The position numbers and the translations under genes were made by a program. The notes beneath the pieces are model-generated. The model was not told where the DNA came from. It worked only from the letters and a program-made list of their open reading frames with translations, and searched no databases. Positions 17,346-27,927 of a DNA stretch of 64,000 bases are shown one piece after another; positions within the stretch are counted from its first letter, which is position 1, and every line of letters starts with the position of its first letter. The stretch lies in the NCBI GenBank assembly GCA_902596165.1, contig CACJSU010000006.1:29182-93181 (forward strand). The letters run 5' to 3'. The stretch is from an uncultured SAR86 cluster bacterium (GTDB taxonomy: Bacteria; Pseudomonadota; Gammaproteobacteria; Magnimaribacterales; D2472).

Positions 17346-19568
17346 TTGAGTGACCGGGCTATACCCAACCAAGCCCTTTTAGATTTCTCTAATAGAAAAC
17401 TTCTTTCACCAGTTCCAAAAAACCTTTACGAATCTGCAAGAGCTTATTTCTCAAAAAAAGAATTAGACCTTCTGCAAACTGCATACAATGTTGCATTCGA
17501 AGCGCACAAGGATCAATTTCGCAAAGAAGGCTCTGCTTATATTACTCATCCAGTTGCAGTTGCATCAATTTTAATTGAGCTTAATTTAGATATTGAGACA
17601 GTATGCGCAGGCTTAATGCATGATGTTTTAGAGGATAGCTTCATTAAAAAATCCTACTTGGAAAAACTTTTTGGCAAAGATATTGTCGCAATAGTAGATG
17701 GTGTGAGTAATTTAAATAAGCTTGATTTCGATAGCATTGAAGATCGCAATGCTAACAATTTGCAAAAAATGGCTTTGGCTATGTCTAAGGACATCAGAGT
17801 CATAATTGTTAAGTTATGCGATAGATTGCATAACATGAGAACTATTGAGTTTCTACCTAGAGAAAAGCAAATCAAAAAATCAATTGAAACTCTGGATCTT
17901 TATGGCCCTATTGCAATTAGAATTGGCATGCAAAATATTCGTATTGAGCTTGAGGATTTAGCTTTTAAATGCATTCATCCTATGCGGGCAAGAATGTTGG
18001 AATCAGCAATTAAACAAGCTGTTGGGGGAAGGCAAAAGATCATTTCTAAGCTTCGGAAACAATTTAAATATCATTTAAAAAATAATGATATTTTGGCAAC
18101 AGTTCAAGGAAGGCAAAAAACTTTATACAGCATTTATAGAAAGATTAAAAATAAGAAAAAACCATTTTCAGAAATTCTAGATGTTTATGCTTTTAGGGTT
18201 ATTGTAAATTCTGTTGATGATGCTTATAGATCATTAGGCATTATCCATAATGTTCACAAACCTATTGAAAATAAATTTAAAGATTACATTGCCATTCCAA
18301 AATCAAATGGGTACCAGGCAATTCATACATCCCTTATTGCCTTGGATGGAGTACCCATTGAGGTTCAAATTCAAACTAAAAGCATGGAGATTATTGCCGA
18401 AAATGGTATTTCAGCCCACTGGTCATACAAAACAAAAGATAGCGTAACCTCTGAAACAATGGGTGCAAAAAAATGGATTGAAAGTTTTACTGATTTAAAT
18501 AAAGCTTCGGCTGATACACATGAATTTGTTGAGGCCATTAAAACTGATCTGGTTTATGACGAGGTATATGTTTTTACGCCAGCAGGCAGAATTGTAAATT
18601 TAAAATCTGGCTCCACGCCAATTGACCTAGCCTATGAGCTTCACACAGACCTTGGTAATCAGGCGGTTGCATGTAAGGTTAACAGGAAATATGCGCCACT
18701 CAATATACGGCTCGAAAACGGACAATCAATCGAAATTATTACTTCCGACAAACAAGAGGTTAGCCCGGACTGGCTAAATTTTGTAGTGACTAGTAAGGCT
18801 AGGTCTTCCATACGATTGGCGCTTAGAAATCAAAAAATTTCACAATCTAGAAAAGCGGGTAAATTAATGCTTGAAAGCGAGTTGAAGAGAGGTGGCGTTA
18901 GCCTTGATCATTACAGAGGCAGTAAAATGTCTAGAATTTTAGAGATGATAGGTGTGAAATCTCTCAATGAACTTTTAACCGATCTAGGGTCTGGAAAAAA
19001 AACAGGTGCATTAGTTGCTGAGAGATTCTTCTCAGCTTTAAAACTCAGAAAAAATAAAAACCCTAAACTCAAAGCAATGATTTTATCTGATCATCAAATT
19101 GAAGGCGTGTCAGTTATATATGCAAAATGTTGCATGCCCATTCATGGAGATCCAATAACCGCTCATTCAGATACTGATAGAGGTATTGTTATTCATCATT
19201 CAAGGTGCAGACAGGTTGCGCCACATAGAAGCCATAAAATTTCATCAAGATATTTCCCAGCGATGTGGGGCAGTGATAGCAAAGAGCTTCATTATAAAGG
19301 GCATGTTAAAATTCATGCAGAAGATAGGCCCGGGATTCTTGCTGATATTGCATCAGTTTTTACTAAATCCAATCTTAATATAGTAAATATTCTAAGCAGA
19401 GATATTGACGCAATGATCATTGAATTTGTTGTAGAGGTTGAAGTTCTGAACACTGATTCGTTGAATAAATTGATGGTAAAATTACGCTCATTGAGATATG
19501 TGACAAGCTGTTCAAGAATAGTAAATGATACCAAAACCAAAAATGAAAAAACTAATTTCTACAAATAA
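17346..19568 (+). CDS. spoT: Bifunctional (p)ppGpp synthetase/hydrolase (RelA/SpoT family); TTG start predicted
   Basis: HD domain (HPVAVASIL...GLMHDVLED), synthetase (YRKIKNKKKPFSEILDVYAFRVIV...PKSNGYQAIHTS), TGS and ACT domains; follows rpoZ. Confidence 0.95.
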   Translation: MSDRAIPNQALLDFSNRKLLSPVPKNLYESARAYFSKKELDLLQTAYNVAFEAHKDQFRKEGSAYITHPVAVASILIELNLDIETVCAGLMHDVLEDSFIKKSYLEKLFGKDIVAIVDGVSNLNKLDFDSIEDRNANNLQKMALAMSKDIRVIIVKLCDRLHNMRTIEFLPREKQIKKSIETLDLYGPIAIRIGMQNIRIELEDLAFKCIHPMRARMLESAIKQAVGGRQKIISKLRKQFKYHLKNNDILATVQGRQKTLYSIYRKIKNKKKPFSEILDVYAFRVIVNSVDDAYRSLGIIHNVHKPIENKFKDYIAIPKSNGYQAIHTSLIALDGVPIEVQIQTKSMEIIAENGISAHWSYKTKDSVTSETMGAKKWIESFTDLNKASADTHEFVEAIKTDLVYDEVYVFTPAGRIVNLKSGSTPIDLAYELHTDLGNQAVACKVNRKYAPLNIRLENGQSIEIITSDKQEVSPDWLNFVVTSKARSSIRLALRNQKISQSRKAGKLMLESELKRGGVSLDHYRGSKMSRILEMIGVKSLNELLTDLGSGKKTGALVAERFFSALKLRKNKNPKLKAMILSDHQIEGVSVIYAKCCMPIHGDPITAHSDTDRGIVIHHSRCRQVAPHRSHKISSRYFPAMWGSDSKELHYKGHVKIHAEDRPGILADIASVFTKSNLNIVNILSRDIDAMIIEFVVEVEVLNTDSLNKLMVKLRSLRYVTSCSRIVNDTKTKNEKTNFYK

Positions 19569-19926
19569 AGCACCAGCAGCCATTGGGCCATATTCTCAAG
19601 CTATTCAATGGGGAGACGTAGTATTTATTTCGGGCCAGGTGGCTTTTATTCCCGCAACTGGAGAACTCAATAACAACACTTTTGAGGATGAGGTTAACCA
19701 AGTTATAGATAATCTTGATGCAATCTGCAAAGAAGCAGGAGGAAGCCTAGATAACATATTAAAACTCAGTATTTTTTTAACCGATCTTGCCAATTTTGAT
19801 GCTGTGAATAATCTTATGAAAGAGAGATTCTCTGAGCCTTTTCCTGCACGCTCAACAATTGAGGTATCTAGATTACCAAAAGACGTAAATATTGAGATGG
19901 ATGCTATTTTATCTATTGAAGTTTAA
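19543..19926 (+). CDS. ridA: RidA family reactive intermediate/imine deaminase
   Basis: APAAIGPYSQAIQWGDVVFISGQ...EAGGSLDNILKLSIFLTDLANF...PARSTIEVSRLPKDVNIEMDAI. Confidence 0.92.
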   Translation: MKKLISTNKAPAAIGPYSQAIQWGDVVFISGQVAFIPATGELNNNTFEDEVNQVIDNLDAICKEAGGSLDNILKLSIFLTDLANFDAVNNLMKERFSEPFPARSTIEVSRLPKDVNIEMDAILSIEV

Positions 19927-20840
19927 TGTCTAGGAACTTAATTAATTTTTCTGACCTTTCCAAGAAAGATATTTTTGATTTAATTGAGCTTGCAAATAAT
20001 TTTAAGTCTGAAGATTCTTTAGATTACCGAAATGAAAATTTATTTCCTGATAAAAAGATTGTCTCTATGTTTTGTGAGCCAAGCACAAGAACCAAGGTCT
20101 CTTTTGAAATAGCTGCACATAACCTTGGCGCGAAATTTATAGATTTTGATTTATCAAATTCATCTATGAATAAAGGTGAAACTCTTGAGGATACCCTAGA
20201 TGCTATGCAGATGATGGGGGTTGATTTATGTATTTTGCGTCACACTGAATCAGTGATACATGATTTGATAAAAAACTTTTCAAATATGCAGTTTATTAAT
20301 GCTGGTGAGGGTTCAATTTCTCATCCAACCCAAACATTAATTGATTTAATGACCATTCACGAATCAAAAGATAAATTTGAGAACCTAAATATAACTATTG
20401 TTGGTGATCTTGATCATTCCAGAGTGGTGAATTCTTTTATAGAAGCAATACAAATTGTTGGATACAAGAGCATAACCTATTGCGGTCACCCTGATCTTTG
20501 TAAAAATTTTGTAGAGAGCCCGATCGGTAATTTTGAGCCTGAGCTAGAGGCCGCATTGCAAGACGCTAATGTCGTGATGGCATTAAGAATTCAAAATGAG
20601 AGATTATCAGAAAAACTTTCCATCGGCGCAAAGGATTACATTGAGAGGTACCAAATTAATGTTGACTCACTTCAGGTAGCTGATCCTGAAATGATTTTAC
20701 TGCATCCTGGACCGGTAAACTTTGGAATTGAATTAAGCAAAGAAGCAAGCGAGTTAGAAAATTGCAAGATTAGAAACCAGATTTTCAATGGAGTCGGTAT
20801 GAGAATGGCGGTTTTAACTAAACTTTTCTCTCAAGCATAA
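19926..20840 (+). CDS. pyrB: Aspartate carbamoyltransferase catalytic subunit
   Basis: EPSTRTKVSFE, SHPTQTLIDL, GDLDHSRV, LHPGPVNFGIE. Confidence 0.93.
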   Translation: MSRNLINFSDLSKKDIFDLIELANNFKSEDSLDYRNENLFPDKKIVSMFCEPSTRTKVSFEIAAHNLGAKFIDFDLSNSSMNKGETLEDTLDAMQMMGVDLCILRHTESVIHDLIKNFSNMQFINAGEGSISHPTQTLIDLMTIHESKDKFENLNITIVGDLDHSRVVNSFIEAIQIVGYKSITYCGHPDLCKNFVESPIGNFEPELEAALQDANVVMALRIQNERLSEKLSIGAKDYIERYQINVDSLQVADPEMILLHPGPVNFGIELSKEASELENCKIRNQIFNGVGMRMAVLTKLFSQA

Positions 20841-21429
20841 CTCTCTTTACTGTCTCGACAGTATTGATTGTTGCTTGTTCGATTTCAATATTAATCAGAT
20901 CTCCCTTTTTTATTTCTTTAAAAGTAGTCACTGATACTGTTTCAGGAATAAGGTGAATATAGAATGATGACTTGAGCACTTTTCCAATAGTCAAACTGCA
21001 TCCATTTAATGCCACATATCCCTTGTAAAAAAAATATTCTCTCAAATTTGCAGGAATTTTAATCTTCAGATCTTTTGTTTTCTGTCTATTGATCACTTTT
21101 AATACCTCTCCGGTTCCATGAATGTGACCAGAGACCAGGTGCCCGCCAATTTCTGTTTTAGCAGTCATAGAGCGCTCTAGGTTGACCTTAGATGATGTAG
21201 AGATATTTTTTAAATTAGTTTTTTTTAACGTTTCTTCGATAACATCAAACTCTAATGTATCTGTTTTACCCTTTTTTACAGTTAGGCAGACCCCATTTAC
21301 AGAGACGCTACCACCTTTTAATAAATTTCTAGAAAAGCCTTTTGGAGCTTTGATGATCAAAGTTATGTAATCCTCGCATTCAATAATTTTTTGAATATGG
21401 CCTTTGCCAGTAACAATTCCAGTAAACAT
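20818..21429 (-). CDS. ribE: Riboflavin synthase alpha subunit
   Basis: [49 protein letters not shown]; duplicated lumazine-binding domains. Start set at Met of MFTGIV rather than the track's 21441. Confidence 0.94.
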   Translation of the reverse strand: MFTGIVTGKGHIQKIIECEDYITLIIKAPKGFSRNLLKGGSVSVNGVCLTVKKGKTDTLEFDVIEETLKKTNLKNISTSSKVNLERSMTAKTEIGGHLVSGHIHGTGEVLKVINRQKTKDLKIKIPANLREYFFYKGYVALNGCSLTIGKVLKSSFYIHLIPETVSVTTFKEIKKGDLINIEIEQATINTVETVKRVMLERKV

Positions 21430-22076
21430 TATGCGCCCCAACTACTTCTATATTCTTCTAGTTCCATTACATAGGAACGAAAATTTTGATTATCATTAGA
21501 GTACTCTATGAGAGCATCCAGGTTGATAATAGATGAGACATGAATACCAAAATCTTTTTCAAGCTCTGTTTTAGCAGATAACTCACCACTTCCTTTTTCT
21601 TGTCTATCTAAGCCAACAAGGAATACTTTTGGTATTGCATTCAAATTTTCTAAAATTTTAATAGATTCTCTTGCAGCAGTTCCTGCAGATAAAACATCAT
21701 CAATAATTAATACGTTGCCAGCTGGAGCAGCTCCAATAATGTTGCCACCTTCACCATGATCTTTCATTTCTTTTCTGTTGAAAGAGAGCGGGTAAGGCGT
21801 ACCTCTTTGGCTAAATGCCGTTGCAACGATTGATCCCAAGAAGATTCCTTTGTATGCGGGACCATACAAACAGTCAAATTCCAAACTTAAGTCTTGAATA
21901 GCATCTACATAGCAATTAGCAAGTTCAAATAAATCACAGCCATTCAGCATTTTTGCTGCATTAAAAAAATAAGGGCTATCTCTTCCAGATTTTAATTTAA
22001 ATTTTCCGAATTCCAAGGCATGTGATTGAAGAGCTAATTCAATGAACGTTTTTTGAAAGCCTTTTAGCTCAGACAT
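21429..22076 (-). CDS. pyrE: Orotate phosphoribosyltransferase
   Basis: [50 protein letters not shown]. Confidence 0.95.
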   Translation of the reverse strand: MSELKGFQKTFIELALQSHALEFGKFKLKSGRDSPYFFNAAKMLNGCDLFELANCYVDAIQDLSLEFDCLYGPAYKGIFLGSIVATAFSQRGTPYPLSFNRKEMKDHGEGGNIIGAAPAGNVLIIDDVLSAGTAARESIKILENLNAIPKVFLVGLDRQEKGSGELSAKTELEKDFGIHVSSIINLDALIEYSNDNQNFRSYVMELEEYRSSWGA

Positions 22077-22768
22077 GATTTTTGAAAACTTACTATATCT
22101 GCAATACCATTTGAAGCAGACTCAATCATTGCATCGAGCTCATTTTTGGTGAAAGGATTTTTCTCAGCTGTGCCTTGGATTTCTATGATTCCTCCGCTTT
22201 CTGTCATCACCACATTTAAATCTGTTTCAGCAGTGCTGTCTTCGTCGTAATCCAGATCTAAAAGAGAGTGGCCATCTTTTAATCCTACTGAAACGGCAGC
22301 AACATACTCCTTAATTGCTCTTTGATCATCATGAGAGTTTTTGATGGCTTCAAATAAAGCAACGCACGCACCTGAAATAGAAGCTGTTCTTGTTCCACCA
22401 TCTGCTTGTATGACATCACAATCAATATTGATTGTTTTGTCTTTTAGATATTTTAAATCAACAGCCTGTCTTAAAGATCTGCCAATCAGTCGTTGAATTT
22501 CCATGGTCCTGCCACTTTGCTTACCTCTGCTAGCTTCTCTATTCATTCGCTCATGTGTTGACCGAGGTAACATTCCATATTCTGCAGTAATCCATCCTTC
22601 ATTTGAGCCTCTCATCCATCTTGGCACATGGTTTTCAATGCTTGCTGTACAAATTACATGAGTATCTCCAAACTTTATTAGTGCCGAACCTTCCGCATGT
22701 TTATTCACACCAACCTCAATTTCCAGAGGCCTCATTTCATCATTTGATCTGTTATTACTTCTTGTCAT
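22064..22768 (-). CDS. rph: Ribonuclease PH
   Basis: [55 protein letters not shown]-like [13 protein letters not shown]. Confidence 0.96.
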   Translation of the reverse strand: MTRSNNRSNDEMRPLEIEVGVNKHAEGSALIKFGDTHVICTASIENHVPRWMRGSNEGWITAEYGMLPRSTHERMNREASRGKQSGRTMEIQRLIGRSLRQAVDLKYLKDKTINIDCDVIQADGGTRTASISGACVALFEAIKNSHDDQRAIKEYVAAVSVGLKDGHSLLDLDYDEDSTAETDLNVVMTESGGIIEIQGTAEKNPFTKNELDAMIESASNGIADIVSFQKSCLS

Positions 22769-22824
22769 ATATATATTATATCTCTTTAAATGGTCCTATA
22801 ATCTTTCTTAGAGGAAAATCTATT

Positions 22825-24234
22825 ATGAATAACAAAGCACTTTTACCCTTGTTCCTTTTTACTATCATCGGTTGCTCTGAAAGTTTTAATGTTGACGTTT
22901 CATTTGGAGATTCGAAGTCAGACTCAATTAATCCAGGAATGGAAAATGCATTTGCTTCAACCTATGCTCCAATGAATTCTGAACCCATGCTTTTTAAGTC
23001 AGCTAATATTTATGATGGTTTGGGAGGAGAATTTCGTAATTATGATTTATTGCTTTCAGAAGGCAAAATTATAGAAGTAGGTGAATCTATAACAGCGTCT
23101 GGCGTTATGATTGTAGATGCAACTGATAAATGGATCACACCAGGCATCATTGATATTCACTCTCATATGGGAGTCTATTCTGCTCCTGGAGTTTCTACTA
23201 GCTCTGATGGAAATGAGGCAACTGCTCCAGTTACCGCTGAAGTTTGGGCCGAGCATTCACTGTGGACTCAAGACCCTCAATTTGCTCTCGCTTTAAAAGG
23301 GGGAGTAACTGCGTTCCATGTATTGCCCGGGTCAGCTAATTTATTTGGTGGCAGAGGCGCAACATTTAAAAATGTTTCGCAAAATACTGTTCAAGCAATG
23401 AAATTTCCTGGTGCGCCACATTCACTCAAGATGGCTTGCGGAGAAAATCCTAAAAGGGTTTATGGAAACCGTAGACAAGCTCCTTCAACAAGGATGGGTA
23501 ACATGGCAGGTTATCGGAGTGCTTGGATAGATGCCGTTGAATACACTGATGGAATGAATGAAAAAGACTCAGATAGAAGACCTACAAGGGATTTAGCCAT
23601 GGATACTTTAATGGGGGTCTTAAAAGGGGAGATCCTTATTCAGAATCATTGTTATCGTGCTGAGGAAATGGCAATGATGATAGATCTGTCAAAAGAGTTT
23701 AATTATAAAATTACCGCTTTTCACCATGCCGTTGAAGCATATAAGATAGCTGATCTTTTAGCAGATGAAGGAATTTGTGCTGCTTTATGGGCTGATTGGT
23801 GGGGCTTCAAGCATGAAGCATATGACATGGTTCAAGCAAATGTAGCAATCATTGATCAAGCCAGAAATGGAACCGGATGCGCTATAGTTCACTCAGATGA
23901 TGCTGTGGGAATTCAACATCTCAATCAAGAGGCAGCTAAGGCAATGGCTGCGGGTAATAGAGCGGGCTATGAAATTTCTAAGGCTCATGCCATGCGATGG
24001 ATCACAAGTAATCCTGCTAAAGCAGCAGGAATACTGGATCAAACAGGCAGTATAGAGGTTGGTAAAGATGCTGATATAGTGCTTTGGACTGGAAACCCTT
24101 TTAGTGTTTATTCTCGAGCGGAAACAGTTTTAATAGATGGTGCTGTAGCATTCGATATGAACAACCCCAAAATTCAACCTATCACTGATTTTGATTTAGG
24201 AATTATTCAACCCCAAGCCAATAGAGTTCAGTAG
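22825..24234 (+). CDS. Amidohydrolase family protein, predicted exported lipoprotein
   Basis: Lipobox-like N-terminus MNNKALLPLFLFTIIGCSES; WITPGIIDIHSHMG metal-binding HxH; IVHSDDAVGIQHL; GSIEVGKDADIVLWTGNPF. Start moved from the track's 22603, which would read antisense through rph. Confidence 0.88.
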   Translation: MNNKALLPLFLFTIIGCSESFNVDVSFGDSKSDSINPGMENAFASTYAPMNSEPMLFKSANIYDGLGGEFRNYDLLLSEGKIIEVGESITASGVMIVDATDKWITPGIIDIHSHMGVYSAPGVSTSSDGNEATAPVTAEVWAEHSLWTQDPQFALALKGGVTAFHVLPGSANLFGGRGATFKNVSQNTVQAMKFPGAPHSLKMACGENPKRVYGNRRQAPSTRMGNMAGYRSAWIDAVEYTDGMNEKDSDRRPTRDLAMDTLMGVLKGEILIQNHCYRAEEMAMMIDLSKEFNYKITAFHHAVEAYKIADLLADEGICAALWADWWGFKHEAYDMVQANVAIIDQARNGTGCAIVHSDDAVGIQHLNQEAAKAMAAGNRAGYEISKAHAMRWITSNPAKAAGILDQTGSIEVGKDADIVLWTGNPFSVYSRAETVLIDGAVAFDMNNPKIQPITDFDLGIIQPQANRVQ

Positions 24235-24235
24235 C

Positions 24236-25480
24236 ATGAAAAAATTATTTACAACATTAGTTTTAGTTTTTCTTACAGCCCCCATTTTGTCAGGAACGGT
24301 TTTGTTGAAAGGTGGTTTAGTGCACTCAGGTAATGGTGGAACTGCAACAGTGCAAGACATTCTCATTTCTGAAAATATTATTGTTGCTGTAGGCAATAAT
24401 TTAATTATTGATGGTAATACTAGAGTGATAGAGGTGAATGGGCTACCAGTTACACCAGGATTAATTTCGCCAATGAGTAATTTAGGAATAGTAGAGATTA
24501 ATGCTTTGGATGTGACTCGTGATGATGAGTCAGATCTTTTAAGTGCTGGCTTTAGTATTTTTAATGCATTTAACCCTCATTCAACAGGAATTCCCTGGAA
24601 TAGAAGCAATGGAGTTACTAGTGCAATTAGTACTCCAAGCGCATCTTCTTTCCCAATTTTTGGTTTAGGTTCACATTTTGTTTTAGATGGAAGTCTTGAA
24701 ATCAAGGGAGCCAAAGATATAGCTATGTTTGGAAGGTTGGGTTCTTCTTATGGGTCTCGTGCTGAAACTTTATCACTCCTTGAGTCGTTATTAGAAATAG
24801 GAGAACTGGCAAAGAGTGAACCTGTTGAAGAAATTCTAGAAATGACTATTGCTGACAAGTTAGAGCTGCAAGCTCAAGATATTATTGCATTAGGCAAAGT
24901 GGTAAATGATGACATGCCATTTGTAATAGAAACTAACAGAGCTGTTGATATTCTCCAAGCATTAGCTATGAAGGAAAAATACGACTTGAATTTAGTATTA
25001 GCTAGCGTTGAAGAAGCACCAATGGTCTTAACTAAACTTCAAGAAAGCAATACTCCGGTAATTATAGACCCAATGGATAACATCCCAAATTCGTTTGATG
25101 AACTCGGCTCAAGTTTGGATTTAGGAAGAATATTAGATCAAGCGGGCATACCAATTATGTTTAGCACTCAAAGAAGTCATAATTATCACCTTATGAGACA
25201 GGGATCTGGAAATGCAGTTGCTCATGGCATGTCTTATGAGACTGCAATCAAGGGAATGACACAGACAGTAGCTCAAACTTTTAACCTTGATAACAGAGGA
25301 TCAATTGAACCTGGTAAATTGGCTGATATTATTGTTTGGGACGGAGATCCATTAGAGCCAGCCTCTTTCCCTAAAATTGTAATGATAGAGGGCCGGTTAC
25401 AGAATTTAAGTTCCCGATCTTCTCAATTAACTGAAAGGTATACTAACAAAGAAGATAAGCCTTCTTCATATAAACATTAA
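24236..25480 (+). CDS. Amidohydrolase-like exported protein lacking canonical metal-ligand motifs
   Basis: Signal peptide; C-terminal GSIEPGKLADIIVWDGDPLEPAS is amidohydrolase-like, but the HxH position reads VTPGLISPMSNLG. Confidence 0.82.
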   Translation: MKKLFTTLVLVFLTAPILSGTVLLKGGLVHSGNGGTATVQDILISENIIVAVGNNLIIDGNTRVIEVNGLPVTPGLISPMSNLGIVEINALDVTRDDESDLLSAGFSIFNAFNPHSTGIPWNRSNGVTSAISTPSASSFPIFGLGSHFVLDGSLEIKGAKDIAMFGRLGSSYGSRAETLSLLESLLEIGELAKSEPVEEILEMTIADKLELQAQDIIALGKVVNDDMPFVIETNRAVDILQALAMKEKYDLNLVLASVEEAPMVLTKLQESNTPVIIDPMDNIPNSFDELGSSLDLGRILDQAGIPIMFSTQRSHNYHLMRQGSGNAVAHGMSYETAIKGMTQTVAQTFNLDNRGSIEPGKLADIIVWDGDPLEPASFPKIVMIEGRLQNLSSRSSQLTERYTNKEDKPSSYKH

Positions 25481-25486
25481 GGGTAA

Positions 25487-25930
25487 TTAACCTAAGAGCT
25501 CTTTTACAAGTTTACTGACAACTGACATATCAGCCTTTCCCTCAAATTGAGGTTTAAGATGGCCCATCAGTTTGCCCATATCTTGCATGCTCTCAGCAGA
25601 GACTGCTGTAATTCCTTCCTGAATAAGCGATTGGATTTCTTCTTCTGATAATTGCTTGGGTAAGTATTTGAGTATTACATCTAATTGGTTTTGCTCGTTA
25701 GCAACAAGATCATCACGACCTCCATTTTTAAATTGCTCTATTGAGTCTCTACGTTGTTTTACATTCTTGTTAATTAAAGTAGAAATTTTGGCATCATCAG
25801 CCTCAACCTTTTCGTCAATCTCAAATTTTTTAATGTCTGAGATTAACATTCGAAGAGTATCTCGGGTGACAACATCTTTATTCAGCATGGCTGCCTTTAA
25901 GTCTTGATTGATGGTGTCTAAGAGAGACAA
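25487..25930 (-). CDS. yqeY: GatB/YqeY domain protein
   Basis: 147 aa; NQDLKAAMLNKDVVTRDTLRMLISDIKKFEID...LPKQLSEEEI...MGKLMGHLKPQFEGKADMSVVSKLVKELL; next to rpsU. Confidence 0.92.
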   Translation of the reverse strand: MSLLDTINQDLKAAMLNKDVVTRDTLRMLISDIKKFEIDEKVEADDAKISTLINKNVKQRRDSIEQFKNGGRDDLVANEQNQLDVILKYLPKQLSEEEIQSLIQEGITAVSAESMQDMGKLMGHLKPQFEGKADMSVVSKLVKELLG

Positions 25931-25931
25931 A

Positions 25932-26150
25932 TTAGCGATAGGATCTTTGCCTTGAGAAACTAAATTTTCTATTAGTTTTATGTGCTCGCTTAATTGCAGC
26001 TGCCATTTTTCTCTTTCTTACGGCTGTTGGTTTTTCATAGAATTCTCTAGCGCGGATCTCTGGAACGATCGCAGCTTTTTCACAAGCACGCTTAAATTTT
26101 CTTAGACCAACGTCGAAGTATTCTGTATCTTTTATTATTATAGAAGGCAT
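25932..26150 (-). CDS. rpsU: 30S ribosomal protein S21
   Basis: 72-aa basic protein; [41 protein letters not shown]. Confidence 0.96.
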   Translation of the reverse strand: MPSIIIKDTEYFDVGLRKFKRACEKAAIVPEIRAREFYEKPTAVRKRKMAAAIKRAHKTNRKFSFSRQRSYR

Positions 26151-26199
26151 AATTGCTGGGTAGTTTATTCTTTTTATGGAGTGAATGCAAAAACTTTTT

Positions 26200-27204
26200 A
26201 TGATTACTATAGGAATTGAAACATCATGCGACGAAACCGCAGTAGCGCTTTATGATTCTGAAAAAGGACTTATTGGCGAGGCAGTTTTTTCTCAGATAGA
26301 ACTTCATGGAGAGTATGGTGGAGTTATACCAGAACTTGCCTCAAGGGATCATTGTCAAAAAATTACTCATATTTATAAGAAAGCTTTAGGAAAAACTCAT
26401 CCAAGCAGCATTGATCAAATAGCTTATACAGCAGGACCTGGATTACTGGGAACATTGTTAATAGGTGAAAACTTTGCTCAAGGTCTTGCACTTGCTCTTA
26501 ACAAACCATTAATACCTGTTAACCATCTTGAGGGGCACTTGATGGCTCCTTTTCTAAGTGGAGAAAAATTAGATTTCCCTTTTTTAACGCTGCTTGTATC
26601 CGGAGGACATTCATTAATTATTGATGTAAGGGGTTTAAATGATTATGAGATTCTAGGTCAGTCAAGGGATGATGCTGTTGGAGAAGCCTTTGATAAAGTA
26701 GCAAAGCTTATTGGTTTGGGTTATCCGGGAGGCCCGGAAATAGAAAAGATGGCTCAGCAGGGCGATCCTGAGAAATTTAAGTTTCCTCAGCCAATGCTAC
26801 ACAGTGATGACTATGATTTTAGTTTTAGTGGTTTAAAAACCTCTGTGCTTTATTCAGTTCAAGACTTGGACAAGATTACTGAGGAAGTTCAGGCAGATAT
26901 ATGCGCATCTTTTCAACATGCTGCAACAGAAGTGCTAGTTAAAAAAATATCTAAAGCTCTAATTGATACTGGTAGAGAGGGGATTATTTTGGCTGGTGGA
27001 GTAGCAGCTAACAAATTACTCAGAGAAAAAATTTCTACCCTCCAGCAATCCTTAAATATTAAAGTTTTATATCCACCAATTGCGCATTGCACAGATAATG
27101 CTGCAATGATTGCATACCTAGGAAGTTTGAAGACAGATGAAGCAACGTATCAGCTTAGTTCTCATGCTCGACCGCGTTGGCCTTTGGGGGATGCAATAGG
27201 GTGA
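26200..27204 (+). CDS. tsaD: tRNA N6-threonylcarbamoyladenosine biosynthesis protein TsaD
   Basis: [60 protein letters not shown]; divergent from rpsU. Confidence 0.96.
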   Translation: MITIGIETSCDETAVALYDSEKGLIGEAVFSQIELHGEYGGVIPELASRDHCQKITHIYKKALGKTHPSSIDQIAYTAGPGLLGTLLIGENFAQGLALALNKPLIPVNHLEGHLMAPFLSGEKLDFPFLTLLVSGGHSLIIDVRGLNDYEILGQSRDDAVGEAFDKVAKLIGLGYPGGPEIEKMAQQGDPEKFKFPQPMLHSDDYDFSFSGLKTSVLYSVQDLDKITEEVQADICASFQHAATEVLVKKISKALIDTGREGIILAGGVAANKLLREKISTLQQSLNIKVLYPPIAHCTDNAAMIAYLGSLKTDEATYQLSSHARPRWPLGDAIG

Positions 27205-27548
27205 AAGATATTATTTATATCAGAGACCTAAGAGTCCAAACCATCATAGGAATATTTGGGTGGGAGCGGGAAGTTCGTCAAGAAGTGAGTATTGACCTAG
27301 AGATAGCTTTTGATTGCAAGAGAGCTGCAAAAACAGACGCTATTGAAGATGCTATTGATTATAAAAAAATTACCAAAGCAATTATAAAGTTCGTTGAAGA
27401 ATCTGAATTTCAACTGCAAGAAACTTTGGCGGAAGGCATAGCCGAACTTGTAAAGAATGAATTCAAAGTTAACTCACTAAAGTTAAGAGTCTCCAAGCCA
27501 GGCGCATTAAGGCATGCCGAAGATGTTGGAGTAATTATCTATAGATAA
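27201..27548 (+). CDS. folB: Dihydroneopterin aldolase (GTG start overlapping tsaD stop)
   Basis: IIYIRDLRVQTIIGIFGWEREVRQEVSIDLEIAFD...VSKPGALRHAEDVGVII. Confidence 0.92.
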   Translation: MKDIIYIRDLRVQTIIGIFGWEREVRQEVSIDLEIAFDCKRAAKTDAIEDAIDYKKITKAIIKFVEESEFQLQETLAEGIAELVKNEFKVNSLKLRVSKPGALRHAEDVGVIIYR

Positions 27549-27925
27549 TGAAGTACTTTCTTTCACTTGGAAGTAATATTGATCCAGAATCAAATCTTGA
27601 TTTAGCTATTTCTGCATTAAAAGAAATTCTCTCTGAAACGGAGTGCTCCTCGGTATACACCACTGAAGCAGAGGGGTTTGATGGGGATGATTTCTTAAAT
27701 CTTATTTTTTGTGGAGTATCTTCACTTTCCTTTGATGATCTTAATAAAAAGTTAAAAAATATTGAAGATAAATCTGGCAGAGACAGGAATGCACCTAAAT
27801 TTTCATCTAGGACGCTTGATATAGATATAGTTCTTCAAATAAGCGATGATGAAGAAATACTTTTTGAGAGTGATGAGATAGCTAAGTATCGTTTTGTTTC
27901 TGAGCCGCTAGAAGAATTATTATGA
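27548..27925 (+). CDS. folK: 2-amino-4-hydroxy-6-hydroxymethyldihydropteridine pyrophosphokinase
   Basis: YFLSLGSNIDPESNL...SSVYTTEAEGF...FLNLIFCG...GRDRNAPKFSSRTLDIDIVL. Confidence 0.92.
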   Translation: MKYFLSLGSNIDPESNLDLAISALKEILSETECSSVYTTEAEGFDGDDFLNLIFCGVSSLSFDDLNKKLKNIEDKSGRDRNAPKFSSRTLDIDIVLQISDDEEILFESDEIAKYRFVSEPLEELL

Positions 27926-27927
27926 AT

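Noticed and set aside
20818-22076. Possible FMN riboswitch near riboflavin synthase
   Set aside because: ribE overlaps pyrE directly; no untranslated leader exists to hold an aptamer.
22603-22824. N-terminal extension of the first amidohydrolase in the ORF track
   Set aside because: Reads antisense through rph; the Met at 22825 begins a proper lipoprotein signal.
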